Below the pieces are notes generated by a model, which saw only the letters and a list, made by a program, of their open reading frames with translations, had not been told where the DNA came from and searched no databases. A stretch of DNA of 64,000 nucleotides from Actinomadura rayongensis. Its GTDB lineage: Bacteria > Actinomycetota > Actinomycetes > Streptosporangiales > Streptosporangiaceae. The stretch covers positions 915,192 to 979,191 of the forward strand of contig NZ_WUTW01000001.1 in the NCBI RefSeq assembly GCF_009831215.1, read 5' to 3'. Positions 35,587 through 44,019 of this stretch are shown here, piece by piece. Each line of letters opens with the position of its first letter. Position 1 is the stretch's first letter. Position numbers and translations under genes: made by a program.

Positions 35587-36396
35587 TCAGTCGCGGCGGA
35601 GGCGCGTGATGAACTTGTAGCGGTCGCCGCGATAAAGCGATTGTGCCCATTCGACGGGCTGGCCGGTGGAATCCACGGCGTGGCGGGAGAGAAGAAGCAG
35701 GGGCAGGCCGACGTCGACGGCGAGGAGCTGAGCGTCGTGCGGGGTCGCGAGGACGGTCTCGATCGTCTCTTCGGCCTCGGCCAGGTGGACGTCGTACGCC
35801 GTCGCGAGCGTCTCGTAGAGCGAACGGTGCCGGGGGAGTTCGCGGCGCAGGCCCGGGAAGCGGCGGGCCGGCAGGTGCGAGGTGTCGATGGACATGGCCT
35901 CGCCGTCGGCGAGCCGGAGCCGGTGGATGCGCAGCACCCGGCCGCCCGGGCGGATCGCCAGCAGGGCGGCCAGCCGCTCGTCCGCGCTGACGTAGCCGAT
36001 CTCCAGGATGCGGGTCTCGGGACGCAGGCCGTGGTGGCGCATGTCCTCGGTGTAGGAGACGAGCTGGAGCTCCTGCGCGACCTTCGGCTTGGCGACGAAC
36101 GTGCCCTTGCCCTGGATGCGCTGGAGGCGTCCCTCGACGACGAGTTCGGCGAGCGCCTGCCGGACGGTCGTCCGCGACGTCTCGTACTTCTCCGCCAGCG
36201 TCCGTTCAGGCGGCAGCGGGCTGCCCGCCGGGAGCGACTGGATCAGCTCGACCAGCAGCTCTTTCAGCTTGTAGTACTTGGGGATGCGCGGCGCGGGCGG
36301 GGTGTGGTGCTTGCCCAGGTCCGCGAGGGCGGCGCGGTCGTAGGGGTGTTGCGCGCCGTCCCCGTGCCGGGGGCCGCCGCCTCTGACCTCCGTCAC
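35587..36396 (-). CDS. dasR: GntR/HutC-family regulator, DasR orthologue
   Basis: 269 residues. N-terminal winged helix ([16 protein letters not shown], then [31 protein letters not shown], ~38-110 overall) and a C-terminal UTRA sensor domain (~120-260, [36 protein letters not shown]). The sequence closely follows Streptomyces DasR, which binds glucosamine-6-phosphate and controls chitin/N-acetylglucosamine use and antibiotic onset. No obvious dre site was spotted nearby. GTG start after GGAGAG. It lies 36 bases after bioF's end on the opposite side of the biotin genes. Confidence 0.88.
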   Translation of the reverse strand: MTEVRGGGPRHGDGAQHPYDRAALADLGKHHTPPAPRIPKYYKLKELLVELIQSLPAGSPLPPERTLAEKYETSRTTVRQALAELVVEGRLQRIQGKGTFVAKPKVAQELQLVSYTEDMRHHGLRPETRILEIGYVSADERLAALLAIRPGGRVLRIHRLRLADGEAMSIDTSHLPARRFPGLRRELPRHRSLYETLATAYDVHLAEAEETIETVLATPHDAQLLAVDVGLPLLLLSRHAVDSTGQPVEWAQSLYRGDRYKFITRLRRD

Positions 36397-36432
36397 GGTC
36401 TCTCCTCACGTTCATCACCGGTTCTCCCGATG

Positions 36433-37605
36433 TTACGTGTGCAGACTACGGCCGGTGGAACGTGCCACGGTGCGAAGGGCGTCCCCGAGTGTCGTGAAAT
36501 CCGCCTCTCCGAGGGTCGCACGGGCCGTGACGCGCAGGCACGCGCGCCCCTTGGGGACCGACGGCGGACGGAAGCAGCCGACCCGCGCGCCGTGGTCGCG
36601 GCAGATCCGCTGCGCCTCCAGCGCGGCGCGCGGCTCGCCGAGGAACACCGGGACGACCGCGGCGGCCGGGTCGGCGGTGGCCAGGCCCGCCGCGTGCGCG
36701 AGGTCCCGGACGCGTAGCGCGTTGGCCCGCGCCCGGCCGGGCAGGTCCGGTTCGGCGGCGAGGACGTCCAGCGCGGCGAGCGCGGCCCCGGCGGCGGCCG
36801 GGTTCAGGCCGGTGTCGAAGATGAACGCCCGTCCGGTGTCGACCAGGTGCTCGATGATCTCGGGCGCGCCGAGCACCGCGCCGCCCTGCGCGGCCAGCGA
36901 CTTGGACAGCGTGAGGGTCAGGACGACGTCCGGCTCCCCGGCGATCCCGGCGGCGTGCGCGGCGCCCCGCCCGCCGGGGCCGACGACGCCGAGCGCGTGC
37001 GCCTCGTCCACCACCAGCAGGGCGCCGTGCGCGCGGGCCGCGCGGTGCAGGTCGGCGAGGGGCGCCAGGTCGCCGTCCACGGAGAACACCGCGTCGGTGA
37101 CGACGAGCGCGTGCTCCTCCTCGCGGGCGGCCAGGACCTCGGCGACGGCCGCCGCGTCCCGGTGCGGCGTCACGACGACGCGGGACCGTGACAAGCGGCA
37201 CGCGTCCACGATCGACGCGTGGTTGACCTGGTCGGACACGACCAGCACGCCCGGGCCGCCGAGGCCCGCGACCGCGCCGAGGTTCGCCAGGAACCCCGAG
37301 GAGAACACCAGGCCCGCCGCGCAGCCCGTCAGCGCGGCGAGGCGCCGGTCCAGCTCGGCGTGCAGCGCGGTCGTCCCGGTGACGAGCCGGGAGCCGGTCG
37401 AGCCCGTCCCCCACTCCCGGACGGCCGCGATCGCCCCCGCCGCCAGCCGGGGGTCGCCGTTCAGCCCGAGGTAGTCGTTGGACGCGAGGTCGATGAGCCC
37501 GTCGTGATCGGCCGTCCGGGGCGCCAGCGCGCGGCGCAGCCCCGCCTCGGCGCGGACGGACGCGGCGGCGCGGAACCGGGCGAGCGGATCGGTGACGTCG
37601 GTCAT
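36433..37605 (-). CDS. bioF: 8-amino-7-oxononanoate synthase
   Basis: 390 residues, PLP-dependent alpha-oxoamine synthase. Seen: SNDYLGLNGDPRL, GTGSTGSRLVTGTTALHAELD, the cofactor Asp-Glu-Ala-His segment VVDEAHALGVVG (~197) and the PLP lysine in LTLSKSLAAQGGA (~232). It condenses pimeloyl-ACP/CoA with alanine. It is separated from bioD-bioB by the Uma2 and dasR genes and runs the other way. Its start codon lies only 25 bases from that of the divergent pdtaS. Confidence 0.95.
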   Translation of the reverse strand: MTDVTDPLARFRAAASVRAEAGLRRALAPRTADHDGLIDLASNDYLGLNGDPRLAAGAIAAVREWGTGSTGSRLVTGTTALHAELDRRLAALTGCAAGLVFSSGFLANLGAVAGLGGPGVLVVSDQVNHASIVDACRLSRSRVVVTPHRDAAAVAEVLAAREEEHALVVTDAVFSVDGDLAPLADLHRAARAHGALLVVDEAHALGVVGPGGRGAAHAAGIAGEPDVVLTLTLSKSLAAQGGAVLGAPEIIEHLVDTGRAFIFDTGLNPAAAGAALAALDVLAAEPDLPGRARANALRVRDLAHAAGLATADPAAAVVPVFLGEPRAALEAQRICRDHGARVGCFRPPSVPKGRACLRVTARATLGEADFTTLGDALRTVARSTGRSLHT

Positions 37606-37630
37606 GCCCGCATCCTGCCATGATGGGGTT

Positions 37631-39307
37631 GTGCCCACCTTGAGCGATCTGGTCCGTGACCATACCGATCTCACCGAGGCGGACCTGGAATGGCTGCACG
37701 CCCTCGTCTCGGACTGGCAGCTCCTCGCCGACCTGTCCTTCGCGGACCTGCTGCTGTGGGTGCCGCTGCGGTCCGCCGACGCGCTGCCCGACGATCCGCG
37801 CCGCCGCGCGCCCGCGCCGTCCGGTGACACGGTCGACACCGTCCCCGGCTGGGTCGCGATCGCGCAGATGCGGCCGACGACCGGCCCGACCGCCTACTCC
37901 GAGGACCTCGTCGGCCGCGTCGTGCGGACCGGACGGCGCGGGCTCATCGACGTCGCGTGGCGCGAGCGCCGGATCGTCCGCGAGGGGGACCCGGAGTGGG
38001 GGAGCGGCATCCCCGTCCGCGAGGAGTCGATCCCCGTCCGGCGCGGCGCGAAGATGCTCGGCGTCATCCAGCGCAGCACCAACCTCAGCTCCGCGCGGAC
38101 GCCGTCGCGGCTGGAGCTGACCTATCTCCAGAGCGCCAGCGACCTCGCCCAGATGATCGCCGACGGGCGGTTCCCGGTGCCGGGGGAGGACCCGAACCTC
38201 GTCCGGTCCCCGCGCGTCGGGGACGGGCTGATCCGCCTGGACCGCGCGGGCCGCGTCGCCTACGCCAGCCCCAACGCCCAGTCGGCCTACCGGCGGCTCG
38301 GGTTCCAGGCGGACCTGGTCGGCGCGTCGCTCGGCGAGGTCACCGCCGCGCTGTGCGACACCGGGGAGCCGCAGGAGGAGGCGCTGAGCGTCGTCCTGTC
38401 GGGGCGGGCGCCGCGCGAGGTCGAGGTGGAGGCGCACGGGACGGTCCTGCAGATCCGGACGATCCCGCTGGTCGTCGGCGGGAACCGCATCGCGGCGATC
38501 GCGCTGTGCCGGGACGTCACCGAGCTGCGCTGGCGCGACCGCGAGCTGATGACCAAGGACGCGACGATCCGCGAGATCCACCACCGCGTCAAGAACAACC
38601 TCCAGACCGTCGCGGCGCTGCTGCGGCTCCAGGCGCGGCGGCTGCGCGTCCCCGAGGGACGGGCGGCGCTGGACGAGGCCGTGCGGCGCGTCGGGTCCAT
38701 CGCGATCGTCCACGAGACGCTGTCGCACACCCCGGACGAGCTGATCGACTTCGACGACATCGCCGACCGCGTGATCATGATGGCGGGCGAGGTGTCGACG
38801 CCCGAGACCCGCGTCGAGCCCAAGCGGACCGGCAGCTTCGGCGTGCTGCCCGCCGAGATCGCGACGCCGCTGGCCATGGCGCTGACCGAACTGCTGCAGA
38901 ACGCGCTGGAGCACGGCCTCGCCAACCGGTTCGGGACGCTGGAGGTCGTCGCCGTCCGGTACGGCGAGGGCCCGCCGCCGGACGCGTCGCCCGCCGGGGC
39001 GGCGCTGCCGAGCGTCCGGGTCTGGGGGGAGTGGCCGGGCAGCGAGGGCGGGCCGCCGAGCCGCGCCGTCCCCGCCGACGCCGACGGGCGGCGGCTCGTG
39101 GTGGTCGTCCTGGACGACGGCGCGGGGCTCCCGCCGGACTTCGACGTGGAGAGCAGCAACAGCCTGGGCCTGCAGATCGTCCGCACGCTCATCGTCGGGG
39201 AACTGGGCGGACGGCTGGAGTTCCACCGCCGGGAAGAAGGCGGGACGGAAGTCGTCGTCGACGTGCCGCTCGACCAGCAGCATCGTCCGGGTCCGCCGCC
39301 GCGCTGA
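37631..39307 (+). CDS. pdtaS: PdtaS-type sensor histidine kinase
   Basis: 558 residues from a GTG. N-terminal GAF-like domain (LVSDWQLLADLSFADLLLWV, ~25-45), a PAS domain (~195-300) and a HisKA_2 phosphoacceptor motif REIHHRVKNNLQTVAALLRLQ (His ~319), then a HATPase_c domain with LTELLQNALEHGLANRFG and LDDGAGLPPDF. The order and the start (PTLSDLVRDHTDLTE) match mycobacterial PdtaS, a cytoplasmic kinase that signals to the RNA-binding antiterminator PdtaR. The cognate PdtaR is not in this window. It is convergent with whiB1, as in M. tuberculosis. Confidence 0.92.
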   Translation: MPTLSDLVRDHTDLTEADLEWLHALVSDWQLLADLSFADLLLWVPLRSADALPDDPRRRAPAPSGDTVDTVPGWVAIAQMRPTTGPTAYSEDLVGRVVRTGRRGLIDVAWRERRIVREGDPEWGSGIPVREESIPVRRGAKMLGVIQRSTNLSSARTPSRLELTYLQSASDLAQMIADGRFPVPGEDPNLVRSPRVGDGLIRLDRAGRVAYASPNAQSAYRRLGFQADLVGASLGEVTAALCDTGEPQEEALSVVLSGRAPREVEVEAHGTVLQIRTIPLVVGGNRIAAIALCRDVTELRWRDRELMTKDATIREIHHRVKNNLQTVAALLRLQARRLRVPEGRAALDEAVRRVGSIAIVHETLSHTPDELIDFDDIADRVIMMAGEVSTPETRVEPKRTGSFGVLPAEIATPLAMALTELLQNALEHGLANRFGTLEVVAVRYGEGPPPDASPAGAALPSVRVWGEWPGSEGGPPSRAVPADADGRRLVVVVLDDGAGLPPDFDVESSNSLGLQIVRTLIVGELGGRLEFHRREEGGTEVVVDVPLDQQHRPGPPPR

Positions 39308-39312
39308 AAAGC

Positions 39313-39342
39313 CGAACGCCCGTGGAAAGGTCCACGGGCGTT
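39313..39342. terminator. Bidirectional terminator between pdtaS and whiB1
   Basis: GAACGCCCGTGGA and TCCACGGGCGTTC pair perfectly over 13 bases, with loop AAGG. It begins five bases after the pdtaS stop and is followed by TTC on the plus strand and preceded by AAAAG, giving a short U-run on each strand. Confidence 0.9.
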
Positions 39343-39412
39343 CTTCGGTGCTGTCGGCGTCGCGCTCTCCGGCCGAAGGGTTCGGAGGCCGCGCCGGGAA
39401 ATGCGGCTGGTG

Positions 39413-39673
39413 TCAGAGTCCCGCGTTCGCGCGGGCGCGGGCACGGGCGGCGCGGCGCTTGACGGCGCGGCGCTCGTCCTCGCCCATCCCGCCCCAGACG
39501 CCGGCGTCCTGGCCGGATTCGAGCGCCCAGCGCAGGCACGCGTCGGTCACGTCGCAGCGGCGGCAAACCTGCTTGGCCTCTTCGATCTGCAGGAGCGCGG
39601 GCCCGGTGTTCCCGATCGGGAAGAAAAGCTCGGGGTCCACGTCACGGCAGGCAGCGCGGTGGCGCCAGTCCAT
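39413..39673 (-). CDS. whiB1: WhiB1-type iron-sulfur regulator
   Basis: 86 residues from the ATG (MDWRHRAACRDVDPELFFP) after AAGGAGTGG. The four cluster cysteines lie at ~9, 37, 40 and 46 (RAAC, VCRRC, DAC), followed by the GVWGG turn and a basic C-terminal tail (RRAVKRRAARARARA). WhiB1 binds a [4Fe-4S] cluster, reacts with NO and contacts the housekeeping sigma factor. The pdtaS-whiB1-kinase order is that of mycobacteria. A perfect CRP-type site lies upstream. Confidence 0.95.
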   Translation of the reverse strand: MDWRHRAACRDVDPELFFPIGNTGPALLQIEEAKQVCRRCDVTDACLRWALESGQDAGVWGGMGEDERRAVKRRAARARARANAGL

Positions 39674-39714
39674 GCGGTCCACTCCTTCGTCGCGGTGGTG
39701 GAAGACACTCAACT

Positions 39715-39730
39715 TGTGAACGGTTTCACA
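39715..39730. promoter_or_regulatory. CRP/FNR-type binding site upstream of whiB1
   Basis: TGTGA-ACGGTT-TCACA, a perfect match to the CRP palindrome TGTGA-N6-TCACA, centred about 50 bases before the whiB1 start codon. In M. tuberculosis the whiB1 promoter is controlled by the cAMP receptor protein Rv3676, so this is a likely conserved control site. Confidence 0.75.
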
Positions 39731-39966
39731 TGTCGCGAACACCCCGAGACGCAAAAAGTTTGGTCAGGTGGATTGTTCGGCGGCGTTCCGGCCGTGCTCG
39801 GGGTGGCGACGTTGCGGCCCCGGCGGAGAACGCACTTTGAGCGTGGCAGGGCCCCGCAGGACGACGCAAGACCCTTGAGAAATGTTTCTCAAGGTATGGA
39901 TGTCGGATGTGTCACATCAGTGGGTCCGGGCGGTTGCTTTCCTGTTAACGGACGCTGTGACCAGCC

Positions 39967-40908
39967 TCATATGACGATCCGCACGGCTTTCGGCACGGCG
40001 CGGAACGTGATCGTCGTGTGTTCGCCCAGGTAGTCGCCGTCCAGCTCGAACGCCACCGGACGCGCGGCCCGCAGCGTGACCCGCTGGGCGTCGTGCACGT
40101 TCACGATCTGCCGCCCGCCCATCGGCCGCGACCGCGCCACGAGCATCTTCGCGAACGCCGAGAGCACCGTCCCGGCGCTCAGCGAACGCGTTCCGAACAC
40201 GTCCAGGCCGAGGGCGAAGTTCGCGCGCGGGCTCGGATTGAGCGGAAGCGGACCGAGGAAAGTCCACGGCGCCGTGTTGGAAACGAACGCGAGAAAGACC
40301 CCGGAAATCGGCGCGACGCCCGGGGCCTCGACCGTCAGCGCCGGGCGGCGCCGGTCCGTTCCGGAGAAGAATTGGCGCACCGCCGCGCGCACATAGAGTG
40401 ACGGGTCGGCCCTGGCGCCGGCCAGCCGCCGCCGCTCGACCTCCCGCACGACCTCCGCGTCCAGCCCGACGCCCGCGCAGAAGGTGAAATAGCGCTCGGT
40501 GCCGTCCGGCAGGGAGGCCGCGCCGAGCCCGACCGTCCGGTGCCGTCCCGCGCGCAGCGCCGCGAGGACGTGCCGCGTCGCGCCCACCGGGTCGCCCGGC
40601 AGCCCGAGCGCCCGCGCGAAGACGTTCGCGCTCCCCGACGGCAGCACCGCGAGGGCGGGCAGCTTCGGGTCCGGGCCGTCGGCGAGCAGGCCGTTCACCG
40701 TCTCGTTGACGGTCCCGTCGCCGCCGAGCGCGATGACGACGTCGAACCCGTCGTGCGCCGCCTCCCGCGCCAGCTCCGTCGCGTGCCCCCGGTGCGCGGT
40801 CTCGGCGAGGACGAGGTCGAGATCGCCGGCGAACGCCCGGACGAGAGTGTCCCGGGCCTGCCGCGTGGTGGAGGTCGCCTTCGGATTGGCGATCAGCATG
40901 GCGCGCAC
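39967..40908 (-). CDS. Diacylglycerol kinase-like lipid kinase
   Basis: 313 residues. The DAGK catalytic domain is visible: IANPKATSTTR at the N-terminus, ALGGDGTVNETVNGL (~60-74, the GGDGT motif) and LPSGSANVFARALGLP (~90). The C-terminal half has FTFCAGVGLDAEVVREVE and ends in a beta-rich domain (DGDYLGEHTTITFRAVP). It is likely a soluble lipid kinase acting on diacylglycerol or a glycolipid. The position beside whiB1 corresponds to Rv3218 in M. tuberculosis. Confidence 0.85.
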   Translation of the reverse strand: MRAMLIANPKATSTTRQARDTLVRAFAGDLDLVLAETAHRGHATELAREAAHDGFDVVIALGGDGTVNETVNGLLADGPDPKLPALAVLPSGSANVFARALGLPGDPVGATRHVLAALRAGRHRTVGLGAASLPDGTERYFTFCAGVGLDAEVVREVERRRLAGARADPSLYVRAAVRQFFSGTDRRRPALTVEAPGVAPISGVFLAFVSNTAPWTFLGPLPLNPSPRANFALGLDVFGTRSLSAGTVLSAFAKMLVARSRPMGGRQIVNVHDAQRVTLRAARPVAFELDGDYLGEHTTITFRAVPKAVRIVI

Positions 40909-41028
40909 GGCGCCAGGTTATCCACCGTGGTCCGTGCGCCGAACGGACAACCCGGCTTGGAACGTGCCGAAGACGTCGTCGCGTTCCCCGGTCGGCCGCA
41001 CCCGGACCGGACGAGTAGGGTTTCGGAT

Positions 41029-41442
41029 GTGTCCCAGCGACCCGCTCTCGCCCACGCCGCCGCCGCGCTCGAAGCCGTCGAAGGGCTCACGGCCACCGGG
41101 ATCGGCGTGTTCGTCGGCGTCGAGACCGCCGTCGGCCGGCCCGTCGACGCCGCGAGCGCCGTCGGCGTCACCGTCCTCGCGCTGATCGGCGGCGTCGCCA
41201 TGCTCGCCGTCGCGCGCGGGATCCTGCTCGGCGACGCCCGCAGCCGCGCCCCCGGCGTCCTCACCCAGCTCTTCGCGCTGCCCATCGCGTGGTCGCTGTG
41301 GCAGAGCGGACGGCCAGAGATCGCGCTCCCGCTCGGCGCCGTCGCGCTCGCCGCCCTCGTCGCGCTGCTCAGCCCGGCCAACACCGCCTGGCTGTCCCGC
41401 GAGGTGGACGACGACCGGGAACCCGCCGGCACCGACTCCTGA
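41029..41442 (+). CDS. Four-helix membrane protein (Rv3217c-like)
   Basis: 137 residues from a GTG. Four hydrophobic segments at ~18-35, 45-62, 78-92 and 100-116, then a charged tail. No enzymatic motif is visible. Its place beside the lipid kinase and whiB1 matches the small integral membrane protein Rv3217c. It is divergent from the kinase gene. Function unknown. Confidence 0.75.
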   Translation: MSQRPALAHAAAALEAVEGLTATGIGVFVGVETAVGRPVDAASAVGVTVLALIGGVAMLAVARGILLGDARSRAPGVLTQLFALPIAWSLWQSGRPEIALPLGAVALAALVALLSPANTAWLSREVDDDREPAGTDS

Positions 41443-41500
41443 CCCGGACCGGCCCGAAACGACGGGACGGGCACCGCGCCGTCGCGCTGCCCGTCCGGTC

Positions 41501-42319
41501 CTACTCGTCGGCCGTCAGCCCGTCGCGGAGCTGCGCCAGCGTCCGCGCCAGCAGCCGCGACACGTGCATCTGCGAGATGCCCAGCTCCGCCGCGATCTGC
41601 GACTGCGTCATGTTCCCGAAGAACCGCAGCAGCAGGATCCGCTTCTCCCGCGCCGGAAGCTTCTCCAGCAGCGGCTTCAGCGACTCCCGGTACTCCACGC
41701 CCTCCAGCGACTCGTCGATCATGCCGAGCGAGTCCGCCACGGCGGGCGCGTCCTCGTCGCCGGAGTCGGGCGCGTCCAGCGAGACCGTGGAGTAGGCGTT
41801 GGCGGACTCCAGGCCCTCCAGCACCTCCTCCTCGCTCATCTGCAGGTGCGCCGCCAGCTCGCTGACCGTCGGCGCGCGGCCCTCCCGCTGCGCGAGATCG
41901 CTGATCGCCTTGGTCAGCGACAGCTTCAGCTCCTGGAGACGGCGCGGCACGCGCACCGCCCAGCCCTTGTCGCGGAAGTGCCGCTTGATCTCCCCGACGA
42001 TCGTCGGCGTCGCGTAGGTGGAGAACTCCACCCCGCGGCCGAGGTCGAACCGGTCGATCGACTTGATCAGCCCGATCGTCGCGACCTGGATCAGGTCGTC
42101 CAGCCACTCGCCGCGGTTGCGGAACCGGCGCGCCAGGTACTCCACCAGCGGCAGGTGCAGCTCGACGAGCTGGTCGCGGATGCGCTGGCGCTCGGGGTCG
42201 CCCTCGGGCAGCTCGGCGAGCCGCTCGAACAGCGCGCGGGCGCGGGCGCGGTCGGGGACCGCGCTGTCGGAACGCTCGTTGCCGGTGCTGTCCCCGGCCA
42301 CCGTCGTCTTCTCCGTCAC
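41501..42319 (-). CDS. Stress-type sigma factor (SigF/SigB family)
   Basis: 272 residues. Group 3 sigma-70 factor with region 2 (VEYLARRFRNRGEWLDDLIQVATIGLIKSIDRFD, ~57-90, and GVEFSTYATPTIVGEIKRHFRDKG), region 3 (~135-165) and region 4 (EKRILLLRFFGNMTQSQIAAELGISQMHVSRL, ~225-255). It belongs to the SigB/F/G group of actinomycetes. The GTG start overlaps the TGA of the anti-sigma gene, so it is made together with its inhibitor. It is not an ECF factor. Confidence 0.92.
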   Translation of the reverse strand: MTEKTTVAGDSTGNERSDSAVPDRARARALFERLAELPEGDPERQRIRDQLVELHLPLVEYLARRFRNRGEWLDDLIQVATIGLIKSIDRFDLGRGVEFSTYATPTIVGEIKRHFRDKGWAVRVPRRLQELKLSLTKAISDLAQREGRAPTVSELAAHLQMSEEEVLEGLESANAYSTVSLDAPDSGDEDAPAVADSLGMIDESLEGVEYRESLKPLLEKLPAREKRILLLRFFGNMTQSQIAAELGISQMHVSRLLARTLAQLRDGLTADE

Positions 42320-42744
42320 AGGGCCAGGCCCCCCGACCGGCGCTTCTGCAACGTGACGATCACCCGGTCGTCCGCGGCGGCCTTCGCGTCCACCTCGCCG
42401 GCGAGCGACGACAGCACCGTCCAGGCGAACGTGTCGCGGCTCGGGACGGCGCCGTCCACCGTGAGCACCGACACGGCGATGCTCATGGCCTCGTCGGTCA
42501 GCTCGAACTCGCAGGTCAGATCGGTGCCCGGCACGGCCTGGGGCAGCAGCATCGCGCATGCCTCGTCGACCGCGATCCGCAGATCCTCGATCTCGTCCAG
42601 CGTGAAGTCGAGCCGGGCGGCGAGTCCGGCCGTCGCCGTGCGCAGCACCGACAGGTACGCGCCCGCGGCCGGGAGCTTCACCGTCACGACGTCACGCACG
42701 GAATCCTCCGTACTGGCCGCCATCGCGGCGGTTTCCTCGGTCAC
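42316..42744 (-). CDS. Anti-sigma factor, RsbW/UsfX-type kinase fold
   Basis: 142 residues. A HATPase_c_2 (GHKL) domain with the Asn-box variant IEDLRIAVDEACAMLLP (~56-72). The G-box region is poorly conserved, as in UsfX-type anti-sigma factors, where kinase activity is weak or absent. It starts at GTG after GAGGAG and is the first gene of a two-gene unit with the sigma factor. An anti-anti-sigma partner is not in the window. Confidence 0.88.
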   Translation of the reverse strand: MTEETAAMAASTEDSVRDVVTVKLPAAGAYLSVLRTATAGLAARLDFTLDEIEDLRIAVDEACAMLLPQAVPGTDLTCEFELTDEAMSIAVSVLTVDGAVPSRDTFAWTVLSSLAGEVDAKAAADDRVIVTLQKRRSGGLAL

Positions 42745-42885
42745 GTCACTCCTCGTGGGATGGTCCGCTGTCTCCGAAACTACCGCTAATCACGACCTCG
42801 GCGAGCATCGCCGCGCGTGAGGTTCCGGGTGATCTTCCGTCGTGCGGTGAGCCTCGGTGTCCGGTTCGCCCGGGTGCGTCGGTGA

Positions 42886-43365
42886 TCATGAACTCTGGCC
42901 GCTCGCCGCGGCCCGCAGCGCGTCGCCGGTCAGCCGGTAGACGGTCCACTCGTCCTGCGGGCGGGCGCCGAGGGCCTCGTAGAAGCCGATCGCCGGAGCG
43001 TTCCAGTCCAGCACCGACCACTCGACCCGGCCGTAGCCGCGCTCGACCGCGATCCGCGCCAGCTCCAGCAGCAGCGCCCGGCCGTGGCCGCCGCCGCGCG
43101 CCTCGGGACGGACGAACAGGTCCTCCAGATGGATGCCCGGACGCCCGAGCCAGGTGGAGAACGTCCGGAACCAGATCGCGAAGCCGACGGGCTCGCCGTC
43201 CCGCTCGGCGATCAGCGCGGACGCCGCCGCGTCCGGGCCGAACAGGTGGGCGCGCAGGTCGTCCTCGGTGGCCCGCACCTCGTGCGGCGCGCGCTCGTAG
43301 GCGGCGAGCTCGTGGACGAGCCGCAGGACGAGCGGCACGTCGTCGGGGGTGGCCTCGCGGATCAT
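42886..43365 (-). CDS. GNAT-family N-acetyltransferase
   Basis: 159 residues, the normal GNAT size. It begins MIREATPDDVPLVLRLVHEL; the acetyl-CoA-binding motif A reads LFVRPEARGGGHGRALLLELARIA (~86-109), followed by WNAPAIGFYEALGARP. The sequence is close to the diamine/polyamine acetyltransferase-like group, but the substrate cannot be fixed. It is followed by a hairpin before sodN's 3' end. Confidence 0.88.
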   Translation of the reverse strand: MIREATPDDVPLVLRLVHELAAYERAPHEVRATEDDLRAHLFGPDAAASALIAERDGEPVGFAIWFRTFSTWLGRPGIHLEDLFVRPEARGGGHGRALLLELARIAVERGYGRVEWSVLDWNAPAIGFYEALGARPQDEWTVYRLTGDALRAAASGQSS

Positions 43366-43415
43366 GCTCCGAGGTTATCCGCGAATCGGCACGCTGCGTC
43401 ACCACCGGGAATGAC

Positions 43416-43446
43416 GGAGGCCCGCCCACGGACGGGGCGGGCCTCC
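43416..43446 (-). terminator. Hairpin downstream of sodN
   Basis: GGAGGCCCGCCC pairs perfectly with GGGCGGGCCTCC (12 base pairs, loop ACGGACG). It sits 21 bases after the sodN stop and before the next minus-strand gene, as expected for the sodN terminator. Confidence 0.75.
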
Positions 43447-43467
43447 GGAGTGCGGGAGGTCACAGGC

Positions 43468-43869
43468 TCAGGCCTGCTTGGTCTCCCAGAAAATCTTGTC
43501 GATCTCGGCGATGCGCGCGAGCAGGTCGTCGGCGACCTTGACGTCCAGGCCGCCCTTCGTGCCGGCCGCGCCCGCGAGCTTGGTCGCCTCGTTGAAGAGC
43601 GTGTGCAGCTGCGGGTACTTCTCGAAGTGCGGCGGCTTGAAGTAGTCCGTCCACAGCACCCACAGGTGCTCCTTGACGAGGTTGGAGCGCTGCTCCTTGA
43701 TCACGATCGCGCGGGTCCGGAACGCCGGGTCCTCGTTCGCGTGGTACTTCTCGATGATCGCCTTGACCGACTCGGCCTCGATACGGGCCTGCGCCGGGTC
43801 GTAGACGCCGCACGGCAGGTCACAGTGCGCGGAGACCGTGGTCCTGCGGCGCAGAAGGCTGACGAACAC
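43468..43869 (-). CDS. sodN: Nickel superoxide dismutase
   Basis: 133 residues with a 14-residue leader (MFVSLLRRRTTVSA) and then the nickel hook HCDLPCGVYDP. Cleavage before His exposes the N-terminal amine and imidazole that, with Cys2 and Cys6, bind nickel. The helical body (EHLWVLWTDYFKPPHFEKYPQLHTLF) follows that of Streptomyces SodN. It removes superoxide in the cytoplasm. GTG start after GGAAGGGAA. The maturation protease gene sodX is divergent, 150 bases away. Confidence 0.97.
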   Translation of the reverse strand: MFVSLLRRRTTVSAHCDLPCGVYDPAQARIEAESVKAIIEKYHANEDPAFRTRAIVIKEQRSNLVKEHLWVLWTDYFKPPHFEKYPQLHTLFNEATKLAGAAGTKGGLDVKVADDLLARIAEIDKIFWETKQA

Positions 43870-44019
43870 CAGTGATTCCCTTCCTTGTAACGGATCATGC
43901 TCAGGGCACCGACACTACTCTGATGAGACCGGGCGGGATCGCCCAGGGCGCTCGGTATTTCGGCCTAAGCCCTGCCCGCTTTCTGACCGCTGTGGCGGCG
44001 CTTATGCGGGGGGACGGCC

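Noticed and set aside
35587-37605. A dre-type DasR binding site near dasR or bioF
   Set aside because: No sequence close to the known palindromic dre consensus was seen in the intergenic stretches.
43870-44019. Nur-type nickel operator between sodN and sodX
   Set aside because: No recognisable Nur box could be read; nickel control of sodN cannot be claimed from this sequence.
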